Shown piece by piece: positions 38,607 through 50,168 of a DNA stretch of 64,000 nucleotides. How positions within the stretch are numbered: the stretch's first letter is position 1; the number at the start of each line of letters is the position of its first letter. This DNA comes from Phascolomyces articulosus (lineage: Eukaryota > Mucoromycota > Mucoromycetes > Mucorales > Lichtheimiaceae): the NCBI GenBank assembly GCA_025677815.1, contig JAIXMP010000040.1, positions 124,001 to 188,000 on the forward strand, read 5' to 3'. Position numbers and translations under genes: made by a program. The notes under the pieces were generated by a model. The model was not told the DNA's origin and made no database searches. It saw only the letters and a list, made by a program, of their open reading frames with translations.

Positions 38607-40242
38607 TAGGCATATATATTACTTATTTAAAGGGAAAAAGGAACAAAGTGAAAAAAAAAAGAGGTGGAGGCCTTTTCTGTGTCCACCTTGAAAAAAAAAA
38701 GCTTAAAACTGTCAGCAAAGCAAGGTAAAAAGAGGGAAGGACAAACGCTGTTGTTGCGGAGCTTTACTTTTTTTTACCCGCCAGGTATCGTTATGACATT
38801 CAGAGTTGCACAGCAGCTTTGTTACTAGCAATGTATCACAATCCATGCCATCCATGTTATGGGTGCACGCCATTCATCATTTTCTTTTATGTGTACTCAA
38901 TAAGCACGATATATCATTTGGAAGCATGAATTCTAGACTTGTTGGAGGTAAAAAAAAATTGGATAAAAGCATGTTCAATTTTATGGATTATATATTACCA
39001 TTCGGTATCCTTTATACTATCTTATCAAAGCTAGACAACATCTGACTGTATTCATGTTAAGCATGTATAATTACATCTATTTTAACTGAGCATCTATTAT
39101 GCATGGCTGCATTTCACCTCCCCAGTCTTACTTTCAGTGTATTAGCCACTCTCTTCTACCAAAAGAACGACCGACAATGAAAGAGTAATTGTAACAGAAC
39201 CCGCGCCAGCAGCCCGAGAAAAAATAACATCATATGTAATACATTAAATGAGACATTCATCCCTCATAAATAGAGCCCGGTATAACTTGTAATAATTGGT
39301 GTACGTCGTATGCGTACAAGGTTTATTTACTTTCCATACTATATATTCTCAGAAGGAGAATGCTGCAACTGATCACAAACAAGTAACTGAATTCTTATAA
39401 AATAAATATAACAGTCTATATATCACCAGTTTCCATGAAGATAGGTACTATGCATTACTATTTAGCGCAAAAGTTCTTCCATGCATAAAACGCCAATGGT
39501 AATGATTTTGGAACATAGTTTAATTATATTTGACTTTCCGATAAAAAAAACGCTCGCAAGAGGATGTAAAAAAAAGTCCATAAAACTTTTGTTTTTTACT
39601 TGTTAAACAGCAAGTACAATGATCAACATCATATAGAAAAAATTTTGAGGATGAATCTTTTAGTATTTTGGATGATAAAACTGTATTGATGAAAGTATTA
39701 TATTGTCTATTGTAATGGCGCAGAAAGGCATCTTAAAAAGGTTTGTCTTTTTCATTGAGGCCAAACAAACCCAGCTCCCAAAGAAATTATTGGGAACCTT
39801 ATTTTTCTACATCCCAATTTCTAACTAAATAACATTGAAGAGTAACACTACATATTGCTTGACTAAATCAATGTATTCAAGTTCTTATATATTCTTTCTT
39901 TCCGGCCAACTAGCCATCACACATATAAATTGTATAGCTTCATCTTTTTTTTAAAAAAAAATTGTAGCTGAGTCTCGTAGGACAGAAACTGGTTGGTCAT
40001 ATTGCAAATCGGAAAACGACGGCCGAAATGAACTGGTACTAAAAAACACAAGATTATAGGCAAGTGAATGGAACAGCAAAGAAAAACTCTAGATCTATGC
40101 TTAATTTCAAGCAACTCGGGAGAAAAAACAAGTAAACGTTGTGATATTGAATGGCTTCACTCCAGGAACACTGACCAGAATTGCAGGATTATCAATAGCT
40201 ATTGTATACCTCTTGTCACATACCCTATCGTTTTCTGAATTA
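38607..40242. other. Gene-poor region upstream of the NIPA-type gene
   Basis: About 1.6 kb. The first 150 bp are the likely NIPA-gene promoter with poly-A/T tracts. Short open frames (38806-39045 plus, 39917-40114 minus) show no family resemblance. A small GC-richer patch near 39200 (CCCGCGCCAGCAGCCCGAG) stands out against its surroundings but explains nothing I know. Confidence 0.45.
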
Positions 40243-40832
40243 TTAGTATATTTGATTGGAAAGTCGCTGAGCGGCTTCAATAATACCATCTATTCCAGAT
40301 GGAGCGTATGATACTTGTAACACTGTTTGTCGAGAACGAACGTATGCAAAATTACCAACAAGAGTCACCTTTTCGGAATAAAATATCACGGTTCCAAGTC
40401 AGGACCACAAATGCTGAAGGTTCTGTTTATGATGGATTGATGAGGCATAAAGCATTGCGATGTACCTTTTCAGTACCTGTTTCTAATTTTTTTTATCACT
40501 ATGACCAAAGTCTCCTGCGAATTCCACAAGCATGATAATCGTATTGTCATCTTTTACATTATTACCAGCACCATTAAATTTGTGTACTTTTGTTCCATTT
40601 GCTACAATTCCAATACTGGCAAATAGAAAGTGAAATAAAAGTAAATAAAATAGACAACACACACATATATATAATACAAAGTTTGAGTATCTACCATTGC
40701 AATTTGATCTGGTCATTGAATCTTTGGGATGAGGCGTCGAGTACAGTGATGGCTCTGTCAATGGCACATATTCTTTCACCATTTTTTAATCCAATATGGT
40801 TCAGTTGCGTGTTCATCGAGTCAATCCTATAA
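40243..40832 (-). pseudogene. Decayed gene, possibly from a lineage-specific repeated family
   Basis: On the minus strand, coding-like pieces lie in order but in different frames. Around 40700-40782 is VKEYVPLTEPSLYSTPHPKD. Around 40483-40620 is GTKVHKFNGAGNNVKDD followed by TIIMLVEFAGDFGHSDKKN and a stop. Around 40400-40470 is YRNALCLINPS-like sequence in another frame, then another stop. Around 40243-40320 is TVLQVSYAPSGIDGIIEAAQ plus a short tail. The stops and frame changes fit a pseudogene. My impression, from memory and unverified, is that similar proteins of unknown function are repeated in Mucorales genomes. I assign no function. Confidence 0.42.
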
Positions 40833-41963
40833 AGGTAAGTATTCATTATCAATTACTCCATAACTAGTATTATTATCAATATCATCTTTTTCTGATTGAA
40901 TATATTTACCATTGTGTAGCCACCATTTCCACAGTACAAATATCCTATCATAATATTATAAACTAGTAATAGTAGGCATATAACTTGGGCACTGTCAAAT
41001 CGAAAACATTGAACACCTATAAGTTCTATATTGCGCTAATGAATCTAGCAACGATGATCCTTCTTTAATGTAAATGGCTTATAAATAGATATCGAAGCAC
41101 TAGAAGCATATAAACATGTTATGCTATAAAGGTATAGCAAAGTGGTGCATGATAAAAAAAACAAGAGGGGAAGAAACGAGTACAAATGTATACGTCGTCG
41201 CTTCACCCACCCATTAGTTGATATATGTGGATACTATAATTTATACATTCAGCCTTTTATTTTCGTAATATAGCACAATGTAGAAACGAAATGGAGCTTG
41301 TCAGTGTAAAATCATATTTTAGTATTGAATGGCACGTATATGTACTTTTGAAACTTATTTATACAATTCAAAAGTTATAACTCGACTTCCGTCAAATCGA
41401 AGAAATTCCGTAAATCAACATTTATCCTAAGTTCATGTATCTAACATCTTTATATAAAATATATATACGAAATCCTTTTGTCCCAAAATAAATTGACAAC
41501 TTTACTTTAGGAAAGAGGTAACCGAACAGGATCTGTGATTTTTTCTATGCTTTTTTTGTTTAATATAGATTCTCTATTGGATTGCTAAACATATAAAAAG
41601 TTTCATTTTATCGATGATGCAGTAGTAGATAATAATAGCGATGATATAAATCATATATATTATTTGCCCTCGTCATCATTATTATCAAGTAATGAAGTAC
41701 TATAATCAGTCTGTCAGATAACAAATATCACCGATAAAACAGGTTCACTAGTACTGCTCCGCTTTCTTGCCTTTAGGTGATACAACAACGTGTGGCTCGA
41801 TTACACATAAATATAAAACATCGAAAATTATTTATCAAAAACAATTCGTAGTCGTATCTTTTTACTCAATTCCAGTGTCTAAAATCTCTTCCTCTTTCCA
41901 TTAATATAAACTTTTTTTTCATTCCACCCATTTGATCAGACTTCAAAGATTGAATAACGCGTC
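40833..41963. other. Gene-poor region upstream of the flavin split-barrel gene
   Basis: About 1.1 kb, AT-rich, with no coding stretch I can support. An ACGCGT box at about 41957-41962 directly abuts the ATG of the next gene. Confidence 0.5.
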
Positions 41964-42929
41964 ATGACAAGTACATCATGGAAAACGTTTCTTTCAAAAC
42001 AACTTAAAACCAATATTGAACAACAAGGTTTATCTTCCACTTACACTTCACTTGCAACTGTTCGTGCTGACGGTACTCCAGCCAATCGGACTGTTGTATT
42101 TCGGTAATAGATACTTTTTTTCTGTATGGTAAACAACAAAAAAAAACTGATGATCCTATTTGTTTTTAGAGGATTTGCAGGTGAAGACCATCATTCTGAA
42201 ACCGGTTGGCAAAGTGAACTATTAACGATGACAAGTGCTAAACGATCACGTAAAATGGCAGATATAGCACATCAACCAATAGTTGAAGTGAACTGGTAAA
42301 AAATTAATAATAAGATCCTCTCTCAGCGGAGGTCGATGGAGAACCAAAAAAAAAAAAAAAAAAAAGATCGAGTGGGAAATTTTTATATACTAAAAAAGAA
42401 TAATTCAATCCTCATTACTTTTAGGTTTATGGGAGGAACACAAGAACAATTCCGTATTCATGGAAAATGTTATGCTGTACAATCCAATACAACTGCTCAA
42501 GATTTAAAAGAACTCGAAGGAGCAGTAACAAAAATCAACAATGTAAAAAACAGCAGTGATAATCAGAATCTTGCAACTCGGGCATTTTTGACAAGATTGG
42601 GTGATAAAAATAATAATAATACATTGGATTGGCAAGCAGAAAGACTTCGGCAATGGTATCGGATGCATGATAAACTTCGTGGGACATTTCCAAGTTCAAC
42701 AAATGATAGTGAACCTTTAGAAATTCATGATATGGATGATCAAGGATGGTTTGTGAATCATGATAAAGAAAAACAACGATTACTTGAAGAAGGATACGAG
42801 AATTTTGCACTTCTTGTCATCAAGGTAGAATGTATAGATCATGTAGAATTGAACAGTGGTGCTCATTCGATTTTCAAACAAGATGAAAATGGCCAATGGA
42901 TATATAAAAAATTAACATCTTCCTTGTAA
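41964..42929 (+). CDS. FMN-binding split-barrel protein, pyridoxamine 5'-phosphate oxidase-like (Alr4036 group)
   Basis: Three exons (41964-42103, 42170-42295, 42425-42929) give 256 residues. The N-terminus TSWKTFLSKQL with YTSLATVRADGTPANRTVVF is the family opening: a substrate/FMN-facing strand with Arg. LTMTSAKRSRKMADIAHQP and VEVNWFMGGTQEQFRIHGK follow as the next barrel strands. DWQAERLRQWYRMHDKLRGTF and the later GYENFALLVIKVECIDHVEL agree with the Pyridox_oxase_2 family. The C-terminus lacks the classical PNPO motif, so vitamin B6 oxidation is not established. It probably binds FMN and acts on an unknown cytosolic substrate. No targeting signal is seen. Confidence 0.8.
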
Positions 42930-43370
42930 CCCCATCGAATATATATAAATTAGTTTTATTGTTTATTAATTTAGATATATGTAATATGTTATGTTGATGA
43001 TCGATAATAAAGAAGTATCAAACATTTCCCCCCACCATTTACTTCATTCCCCCCCCCCAAAAAAAAACTAAGAAATGAGCGGGTAGTTTTTTTGTGTGGG
43101 AGGAAAATAACATGGATATAAACAGACTTGTTGTACAACAAAAAAGCAGTGAATCTCTTTTGGTTGGCTGTTGCCACCCAAAACTCTCTTTTTTCTTTTT
43201 GTTTCTTTCTATTATTTTATTTTATTTTATTTATTATTTGGCTCTCCTTTCCTTCTTTCCTTTTTATCTTTTTATATAAAATATCATCATATCCTTTATT
43301 TTTTTTATCTTTTTTTTTTCACCTTGAAAAATAGTAACAAAAATAGTGGGCTTCTATTTTTTTCTTCTTC
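42930..43370. other. Spacer upstream of the Vac7-like gene
   Basis: About 440 bp with C-, A- and T-homopolymer runs and a long pyrimidine-rich tract (43170-43320) just before the next ATG, typical of a fungal promoter and 5' UTR. Open frames here encode only Phe/Leu/Ser runs. Confidence 0.5.
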
Positions 43371-45902
43371 ATGGATGATAAATCCAAAGATACTACGCCC
43401 GTCTCAATCACTGTCACTGGTGTCTCTGCAGACGACTCGGTGCTATTAAAAAAGCCTACCCCACCGGGGTCGAAGCTCACCAGACCTGCTGCTCCCACAG
43501 GTAGACCGAAACTGAATACTATTCATAGTTCAGACGCTTCACGATTCATGACCTTCGAACGATTGCAACAAAACATGTCATTGAAATCGCATGGTAATAA
43601 AAAGGAACAAGACCCACAACTACAACAACACTCGCCTCAACCTCAACCACCACAGCAACCTACACAAGAACGTCAACTTACTATTGAAACTGCTGTATTT
43701 CCAGAACAACAACCTATTTTTTCGCATAATAATAACAATAATAACAACAACAACAATAATAATAATAGTAATAGTAATAGTATGAATAATAATAATGAAA
43801 AAATTAAAGGACGTTCACAGCAGCAACAACAACAACAACAACAACAACACCATGGTGGTAGTGGATCGCAGGTGAATATCATTATCTTAATCTAATCTTC
43901 TATATATCAAAAAAGAATAAAGAAATTAATGCGAAGTGGTATCTATATGATAGAGCGACACTAAAAGTATACGATCAGGAAGTGAATCAACGCGCGGACA
44001 TAGTAATAAACGACACAAACGACGACCACATAAATCTATAATAAAACCAACTGAAATATTTGCTCAAAATTTGAGCGACGCGGTTCTCGATGCAAATGGT
44101 AAATAATCAATATATATATATAATGGTGGCGATGATGATGAGGCGGAGAACAAGAGAATGAGAGAAAGTGGAACACTGATATACAAATTTGGTTTTCTGT
44201 ACCCTCCTTTGGTTAATTGTTGGGACTTACCTTCTCTTCTATTATTACATAAATAAAAAAGATTCAGATGAGCAAGAAGCATTTGTCTATCGTGATCGAA
44301 ATTCATTATATCCGACGTTTCCAGCCTCTTTTCAGTGGTCTGCGAACCATCCAGATAGTAAACGACATACCGATGGAGATTCTTATTATACAAAACCACG
44401 ACGTCCTGTGTTACGATCAGCTGTATCTGAATTACCTCCTACTGCCATGCTTCGTTCCTCTTCAGCGGCATCTTCTTTCCGATCATCACCACCCCCTCCA
44501 CTTCCTAGTAAATATAATCATAATAGTAATAATAATAATGCAAAACGACATTATCATCATTCGAAACATCAAGAACATGATTGGTATCCAAGTGATGAAG
44601 AAGCTCCTTTATTACCCCGTTACTCTCCAAATTCAAAACGAAAACGTCGTCAAGTTTATAGTAACAATAAAAGGTACGATTACATCATTTTTCTTCTAAG
44701 TAAAAGAAAAACCAACCACATTTTATTTATATTTATTATTTATAAAACTAATCCACTAAATTGGATAAACAATAACACACACACTTTTCTATTACGAAAA
44801 TCATGATAATATATAGCAATAATAACAACTATAAAAACAAACGAAAAACAATAGCTCTTTGGAGTTTATTCAGTGCTTGTGTCGCCATGACGAGCATGTG
44901 GTTCATGTTAGTGTTCACCACTGCTTTGCCATTAAGTCCCGTTGAGGTGCTCGATCTTTCCAATGTACTCGGGTCCACTAAAGAATTGTTTTTTGATCTA
45001 AATGTCCGTGCCAGGTAAATGAAATAATATTCTCTATATAATATTATATAGATTCATATATTTATACTTTATTGTCATCAATAATCACGCATTTGTTATT
45101 CCCATGAGCTTTCTCCTTTTCTAAACATAAAATACTAATATATGATTTTATTATTTTTCAGAAACACGAATTTTTGGTCGATTGAGATATCACATGCCTC
45201 CTTCAGTGTTTTCGCCTCCAGTCACTACGTGCCTACTGCCCAGATGGCAATAAACAATGCATCATCTGGTAATTATGCGTCATATTATGTGTGTGTAAAA
45301 GCAAGAATTATTGTTGTTATTGTTGATATTAATATTAATGTATATATTACTATTATTGTTATTATTGATTGGTTCATTATAAAAAGTAATGGCTGCCCCT
45401 GTTGAGTTTCTAGGCACAATATACCAACTTGATGAACCACTTGTGTTTCAAGCTGCTCGATTCTTTAAACCCAGGACAACGATTGCATCAAGTCAAATAC
45501 AAATCAGAAATCCTGGAAAAACAAAAGGAGATAGCGGTGGAAATGAAAGATGGTAAAATTAAGTATTCGTATATAAATATATCCAAATTTTGAAATTTAA
45601 CTTAGATCATATGTAGGTCATTATTGATTCGATATCCATATGAATTAACCATCCGTGGAGTACTTAAATATCGTATGATACCAATGATACCATGGTCTCA
45701 AATGCATTCTGCTAGAATATGCCAAGTATCTCGTGTTGATCCTGCTACAGGAGAAATCTCAAACATTCCTGAATCTGAAAAATCGATTTGTGACGACCCA
45801 ACCTCTCCCATTGAAACAATGACTTTTTCATCAACAACTATTACTACTACCAATACAACAACAACTACTACTACCATCACTACCAACCCAGCATCATCAT
45901 AA
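43371..45902 (+). CDS. Vac7-like vacuolar membrane protein
   Basis: Seven exons (43371-43871, 43954-44098, 44262-44673, 44817-45014, 45162-45268, 45387-45552, 45617-45902) give 604 residues. The first 350 residues are disordered, with an Asn-rich run near 119-141, a poly-Gln tract near 149, basic patches and Ser/Pro stretches. One transmembrane segment follows near 362-386 (IALWSLFSACVAMTSMWFML). The C-terminal luminal domain (EVLDLSNVLGSTKELFFDLN, WSIEISHASFSVFASSHYVP) resembles the LEA-like domain of Vac7. Yeast Vac7 activates the Fab1 PI(3)P 5-kinase at the vacuole and is a type II protein with this layout. The protein is about half the yeast length, and a related Tag1-type LEA membrane protein remains possible. 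The C-terminus is Thr-rich. Confidence 0.65.
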
Positions 45903-46329
45903 ATTTCTATAAACACAAAGCATATAATATATATAAAATACACGACACACACAAAAAAATACCCTGCATCCAACAAATCCTCCTTCTTTTTCCTTTTCTT
46001 ATTTGTCCAAAGTGTATAGTTTATACCCCACTTTCTCCCCCATCTACTTCAAACAAACCTCTCTATTTTTCCTTCTTGATTCCTAAAAAAACCATTTTTT
46101 TCTAAACTTTTCTTTTTTTGTATTGTGTGCCAAACATATCGCTACTATCTCCATCTATCCCATCGCCTGCGTGTACTATCCTCTTTTTTCTTTCATCATC
46201 ATGTGCTCGTCGTGATCTACAATATTTTTTTAATCCAAATCCCCCAGTTATTATATACTACAGTTATTTATGCCTTGTTTTTTTTTCCATAAAGAACGAA
46301 AAAAAATACCAACAAACATTTTATATCAC
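45903..46329. other. Convergent spacer between the Vac7-like and CDK10 genes
   Basis: About 430 bp of T-rich and A-rich sequence consistent with two 3' UTRs. No gene is seen. Confidence 0.55.
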
Positions 46330-48104
46330 TTACATTTCCTTTTCTGTAAAGTTACGAATTTCAGGATATGTTGGGAGCATGGATGGATCTTGTGCTAAAT
46401 AATAAATTTTTTAATAATATTATTCTGTGATGTGATTTCTGTAAAAAAAAATTTACCTCGAGGTGATTCAGAAAAATAAGGATGGGCTAATGCTTGTTTT
46501 ACCGTTAATCGAGTACGAGGGTTATAAGTTAGTAACCCTGATAAAAGTTGAGTTGTATTTTCGCTATATCGTGGAAACACGACCTTGATATTGTTGTAAC
46601 TTGAATAATAACAGCAACATAAGTAGCAAAACAAGTTAGATTCTTTTTCTTTCTATATTTCCTCTCTTTTTTTCCCAAACTTTTTTTTTGCATATCTGAG
46701 CAGTGTATATGTGTATAATGTGTGATCATCATCATCTTTCTAAACAAAATAGAAATAGATATATAAAAACAAGAACAACACTTACTCTTGTTTTGGTAAA
46801 ACCAATGACTTTGCTAATGGTAATTTAGAAAATCCAGGCCAAATATGTTCATTAGGGGTTCCCAATAGTTTGACAATGAGGTCCAATTCTGATTGCTCGG
46901 TATTGCCTGGTAATAGAGGTCGATGTTGCATTAATTCACCTAAAATACATCCAGCTGACCAAAGATCCACCGCTGTGGTATAAGTTGCTTCACCAAATAA
47001 CAACTCGGGTGCGCGATACCATAACGTGACAACATTGGGTGTCATTGGTTTACTTGGTAAACTGACGGTCCTTGCTAACCCGAAATCAGCTGAAAAATAG
47101 TCATTATCATGATTTTTCTTATGAGTACGATGTACAGATATATAAAATGACAATGCCAACCCGATCAATAATTAATTAAATTAAAAAAAAAAATCTTACC
47201 AATTTTTAACAACCCGGTGGATGTGAGTAATAAGTTGGACATTTTTAAATCTCTATTTTTTTTTTTTTTTTGCACATTCAACTTAAGTTATCCATCATTC
47301 TATAGAGAATACCATTTTTTCCACTTTTCTATATTTACCTATGGATGATGGATTGACTATGACAATGTTCAAGTCCTCGTAATAATTGAAGCATCAAACA
47401 TTTCACTAACAAAAAAAAATTATGCATTCTTTTAAATGAGTCCTCTTTTTTCTTTCTATTGTAATTATTCATCCAAATACATTTTTCTTTACCTTCAGAG
47501 GGTGTGTATGGAGTCGGCACCATGTCCAGCAAAGTTCCTAAATCCTGGAAAAAAAACAACATCATTATTAACATATTTTTAGAGAAAGAGAGAGAGAAAA
47601 GGTGAACGAGAAAAGTGATCTAAATGACCCAAAAACATCATATAAATATACCTGTTCACAATATTCCATGACCAAAAATATGGATTCCAATTTGGATCCA
47701 ACAGCAACATCTGTTACATTAACAATATTTGGATGTCGCATACGTTTTAAAATACTGATTTCACGTAAACTGGAAATGGGCATGCCATCCGTTTCTCTCT
47801 CCATTCGAATTTTTTTTAACGCCACGATCTGTTTTGTTCTTGTATCTTTGACCCTACTACAAAACGTTTATCTTGGTGTCAATCTTCTTCCTGTCTCCAT
47901 TGGTAACGACTGTATCTTTATAAATATATAAGAGAACGAAACATACTACACCACACCATAAGTTCCTTCACCAACGCGATTAAGTTTTTGAAAATCATCC
48001 ACGTCTCGACAATCACCAAAAAAAGGGAATTCTTTATAAGTAATCGTGTTTCCTCGAACTGTGGTTAATGTGGATTGTCGAACTTGTTTATCATTATCAC
48101 TCAT
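46330..48104 (-). CDS. CDK10: Cyclin-dependent kinase, CDK10 type (PISSLRE)
   Basis: Eight exons (47947-48104, 47652-47856, 47493-47544, 47339-47405, 47200-47252, 46786-47089, 46457-46599, 46330-46394) give 348 residues. Visible kinase motifs are GEGTYGVVY (P-loop), VALKKIRM (catalytic Lys), the cyclin-binding helix [24 protein letters not shown] and the T-loop [21 protein letters not shown] is the defining sequence of CDK10 (CDK11 has PITSLRE). [18 protein letters not shown] and [13 protein letters not shown] also follow CDK10. The length matches human CDK10 (360). CDK10 pairs with a cyclin-like partner and acts in transcription and cell-cycle control; its fungal partner is not evident here. 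All catalytic residues are present. One exon junction leaves TA before a GTATGT donor and resumes with T, completing Tyr. Confidence 0.88.
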
Positions 48105-48547
48105 TTTGAAACAAATATATATATATATATATATAGCGATGGTTTATTGTTGTTGTATAAGTAGAGAAAAGAAACCTTCAGATTCTGCAATTTTTGGCTG
48201 GGTAAAACAAACAAATACAGAAATCTCTCTCTTTTCATCAGCGAACAACTAGTTCATTAATAGAAGTAACTTCCTATGATTATACATGGATTAGGATTTT
48301 AATATATATCAGTTTTTAAACTGATAGTAACAAACTCCATAATTACTTATTTCATTGATTTTTAATAAGTCATTAAATAAAAAAAAAACTTTTTTATTTC
48401 AAAATATGGTAATATATAATATAGCAGTAGACTGAATATAACATTCCATGTTTATAAATAGTATACAAAAGAGTTTGATTACATAATAAAGAACACAGGG
48501 ACATAAAGAAGACTGTAAAATAATTATATAGTAGAGTACATGATATA
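48105..48547. other. Spacer between CDK10 and the aspartic protease gene
   Basis: About 440 bp. It begins with an (AT)n tract 5' of the CDK10 start. A perfect hairpin, ATCAGTTT-TT-AAACTGAT, sits near 48308-48325. The 3' UTR of the protease lies at the right end. Confidence 0.5.
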
Positions 48548-50168
48548 TTAAAGATGAACTGCCAAAATAGCAACGAGTATTAACATGGCAAAATGGTAGT
48601 TTAATGACACTTGCTTGAAATAACTTCCAAAAGCAGCAGGAGCAGAAGATGCTGCATTTTCATTACCAGAACCAGGTGTGCCTGCTGGATTCATGGGTCT
48701 CCAATTGCTATCTTGCGAAGGTGTTGGTCTAGCATGGCCTAGTGAATCATCCGTCATGGCAGACAAGACTGCCGGGGCAAAGCCCATTCGATGATTGCCC
48801 ATGTCATGAACTGTATAAAAGGAACGCATCACCGATTGACCAAGGAGATAGGTAATATAATCAAGACTTGAGCCTGTTGAACTGGTTTGCATAGGAGCAA
48901 AAGCAAAAACACAACTGGAAGCGTCGCGTGGATCCAATGTTTCAAGCGGGAAGATTAATTCGTTGATCGACACTGTCAAATCAATATTGTCTGCGAGTTG
49001 GAGGGTCAGCTGACCTCCATTGTTACGAATGTTGCAGTCGACAAAGTACAATTGATTTTCCTCGCTGAAATTACCCGGTTTTCCGGTAATTCCTTCCACC
49101 AAACCACGAACAACATCGGGAGGTGCGTATGAAATGGTACTTCCAGTATCGAAAACAACATCTTCATTTGTCATTGCGTGCGTATAAGGTTGACCACCTG
49201 TGAATGTAGCACCAATACTCGCTCCTTTAACACTCCAATACAAGTATTCGTTATTAATACCGGCCATAATAATGGTATAGGGTTGAACGGCTGTATATTT
49301 TAATTCACCCGTATATTTGGTTTGATCAATACCGCCAAAGGTGATGGCGGCACCTCCAAGAGATCCATATTGATATTGACTATTCATGTAGACCGAGAAA
49401 ATAGGTGCTGAAATAAGATTGTTCTTGATGAGGTTGGTAACAAATGGATCCCCACTGATACCGGAAGTAGCTGATTGTAAAGCAGGAAATCCAAGACCAA
49501 GAATGCCACTGCTTGGATTGTCAAATGCATTGGTAAGGAAATTGGATGTACCAGTGACAGCACCGAACACTTGATTGGGCACAGATAAACTGTTACCAAT
49601 TGTTACTGTATCTGTAGCTGGGTTTCCCCTGGCATCACCGATGGCATAAGTCAATCGAAACGATCCAAACTGAGATTGGTATGTTGAAGATGCTTTGGGA
49701 TTAAACCGACTACCAGGACATTCTTCAGAAGGACATTCTGTGGAAGCTACCCAAAAAAATGTACTTTTTTAAACCCCCCAGGTGTTTAGATGTAATGATT
49801 TGGATGTAAGTTTTTTATGTGTCAAATAAATAAAATATAGGTTACTTTATATCGAAAGAAAAATGAAATGAAATAAATATTCACCTGCCAGTGTCAATAG
49901 TAACATTAAAATGTTGAGGTGGTGTACCAACACCGATTTCTACAGTATATTCGCGCCCATAAAAATTTTGCAATGGAGCTGTTTCAACAACAGCTTGACG
50001 TTTTGCCAAAGTAGCCTTATGAGATTGGAGAATTGGTTGGGTTCGTAAAAGGTTCAAGGTCACTGTTTTATCTTCAGCATGATGCGTAGTTTTAGCAAGA
50101 ACTAGGTCTAATGATGTTATGAAGAACAAGATCCAGGTAATCGAATTTGAAAAACGTCGAAGGATCAT
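48548..50168 (-). CDS. Secreted pepsin-like aspartic protease, probably GPI-anchored
   Basis: Two exons (49885-50168, 48548-49763) give 499 residues. A signal peptide (ITWILFFITSLDLVLA) is followed by a propeptide containing a Lys-Arg (LAKRQ) that may be a processing site. The mature enzyme begins near FYGREYTVEIGVGTPPQHFN. Catalytic Asp residues lie in IDTGSTFFW (residue 92, across the intron) and VVFDTGSTISY (about residue 300). The usual Tyr flap appears to be replaced: the corresponding stretch carries TYAIGDARG. The C-terminus is Ser/Pro/Gly-rich, then ends in a hydrophobic segment (FAMLILVAILAV), a typical GPI-attachment signal. It would hydrolyse proteins at acid pH at the cell surface or wall. 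Fungal yapsins share the anchor. The intron splits the first catalytic triad. Confidence 0.92.

Noticed and set aside
46330..48104. CDK11 (PITSLRE) or CDK2-type identity for the kinase
   Set aside because: The cyclin-binding helix reads PISSLRE, and the N-lobe and C-lobe phrases follow CDK10 more closely; there is no long CDK11 N-terminus.
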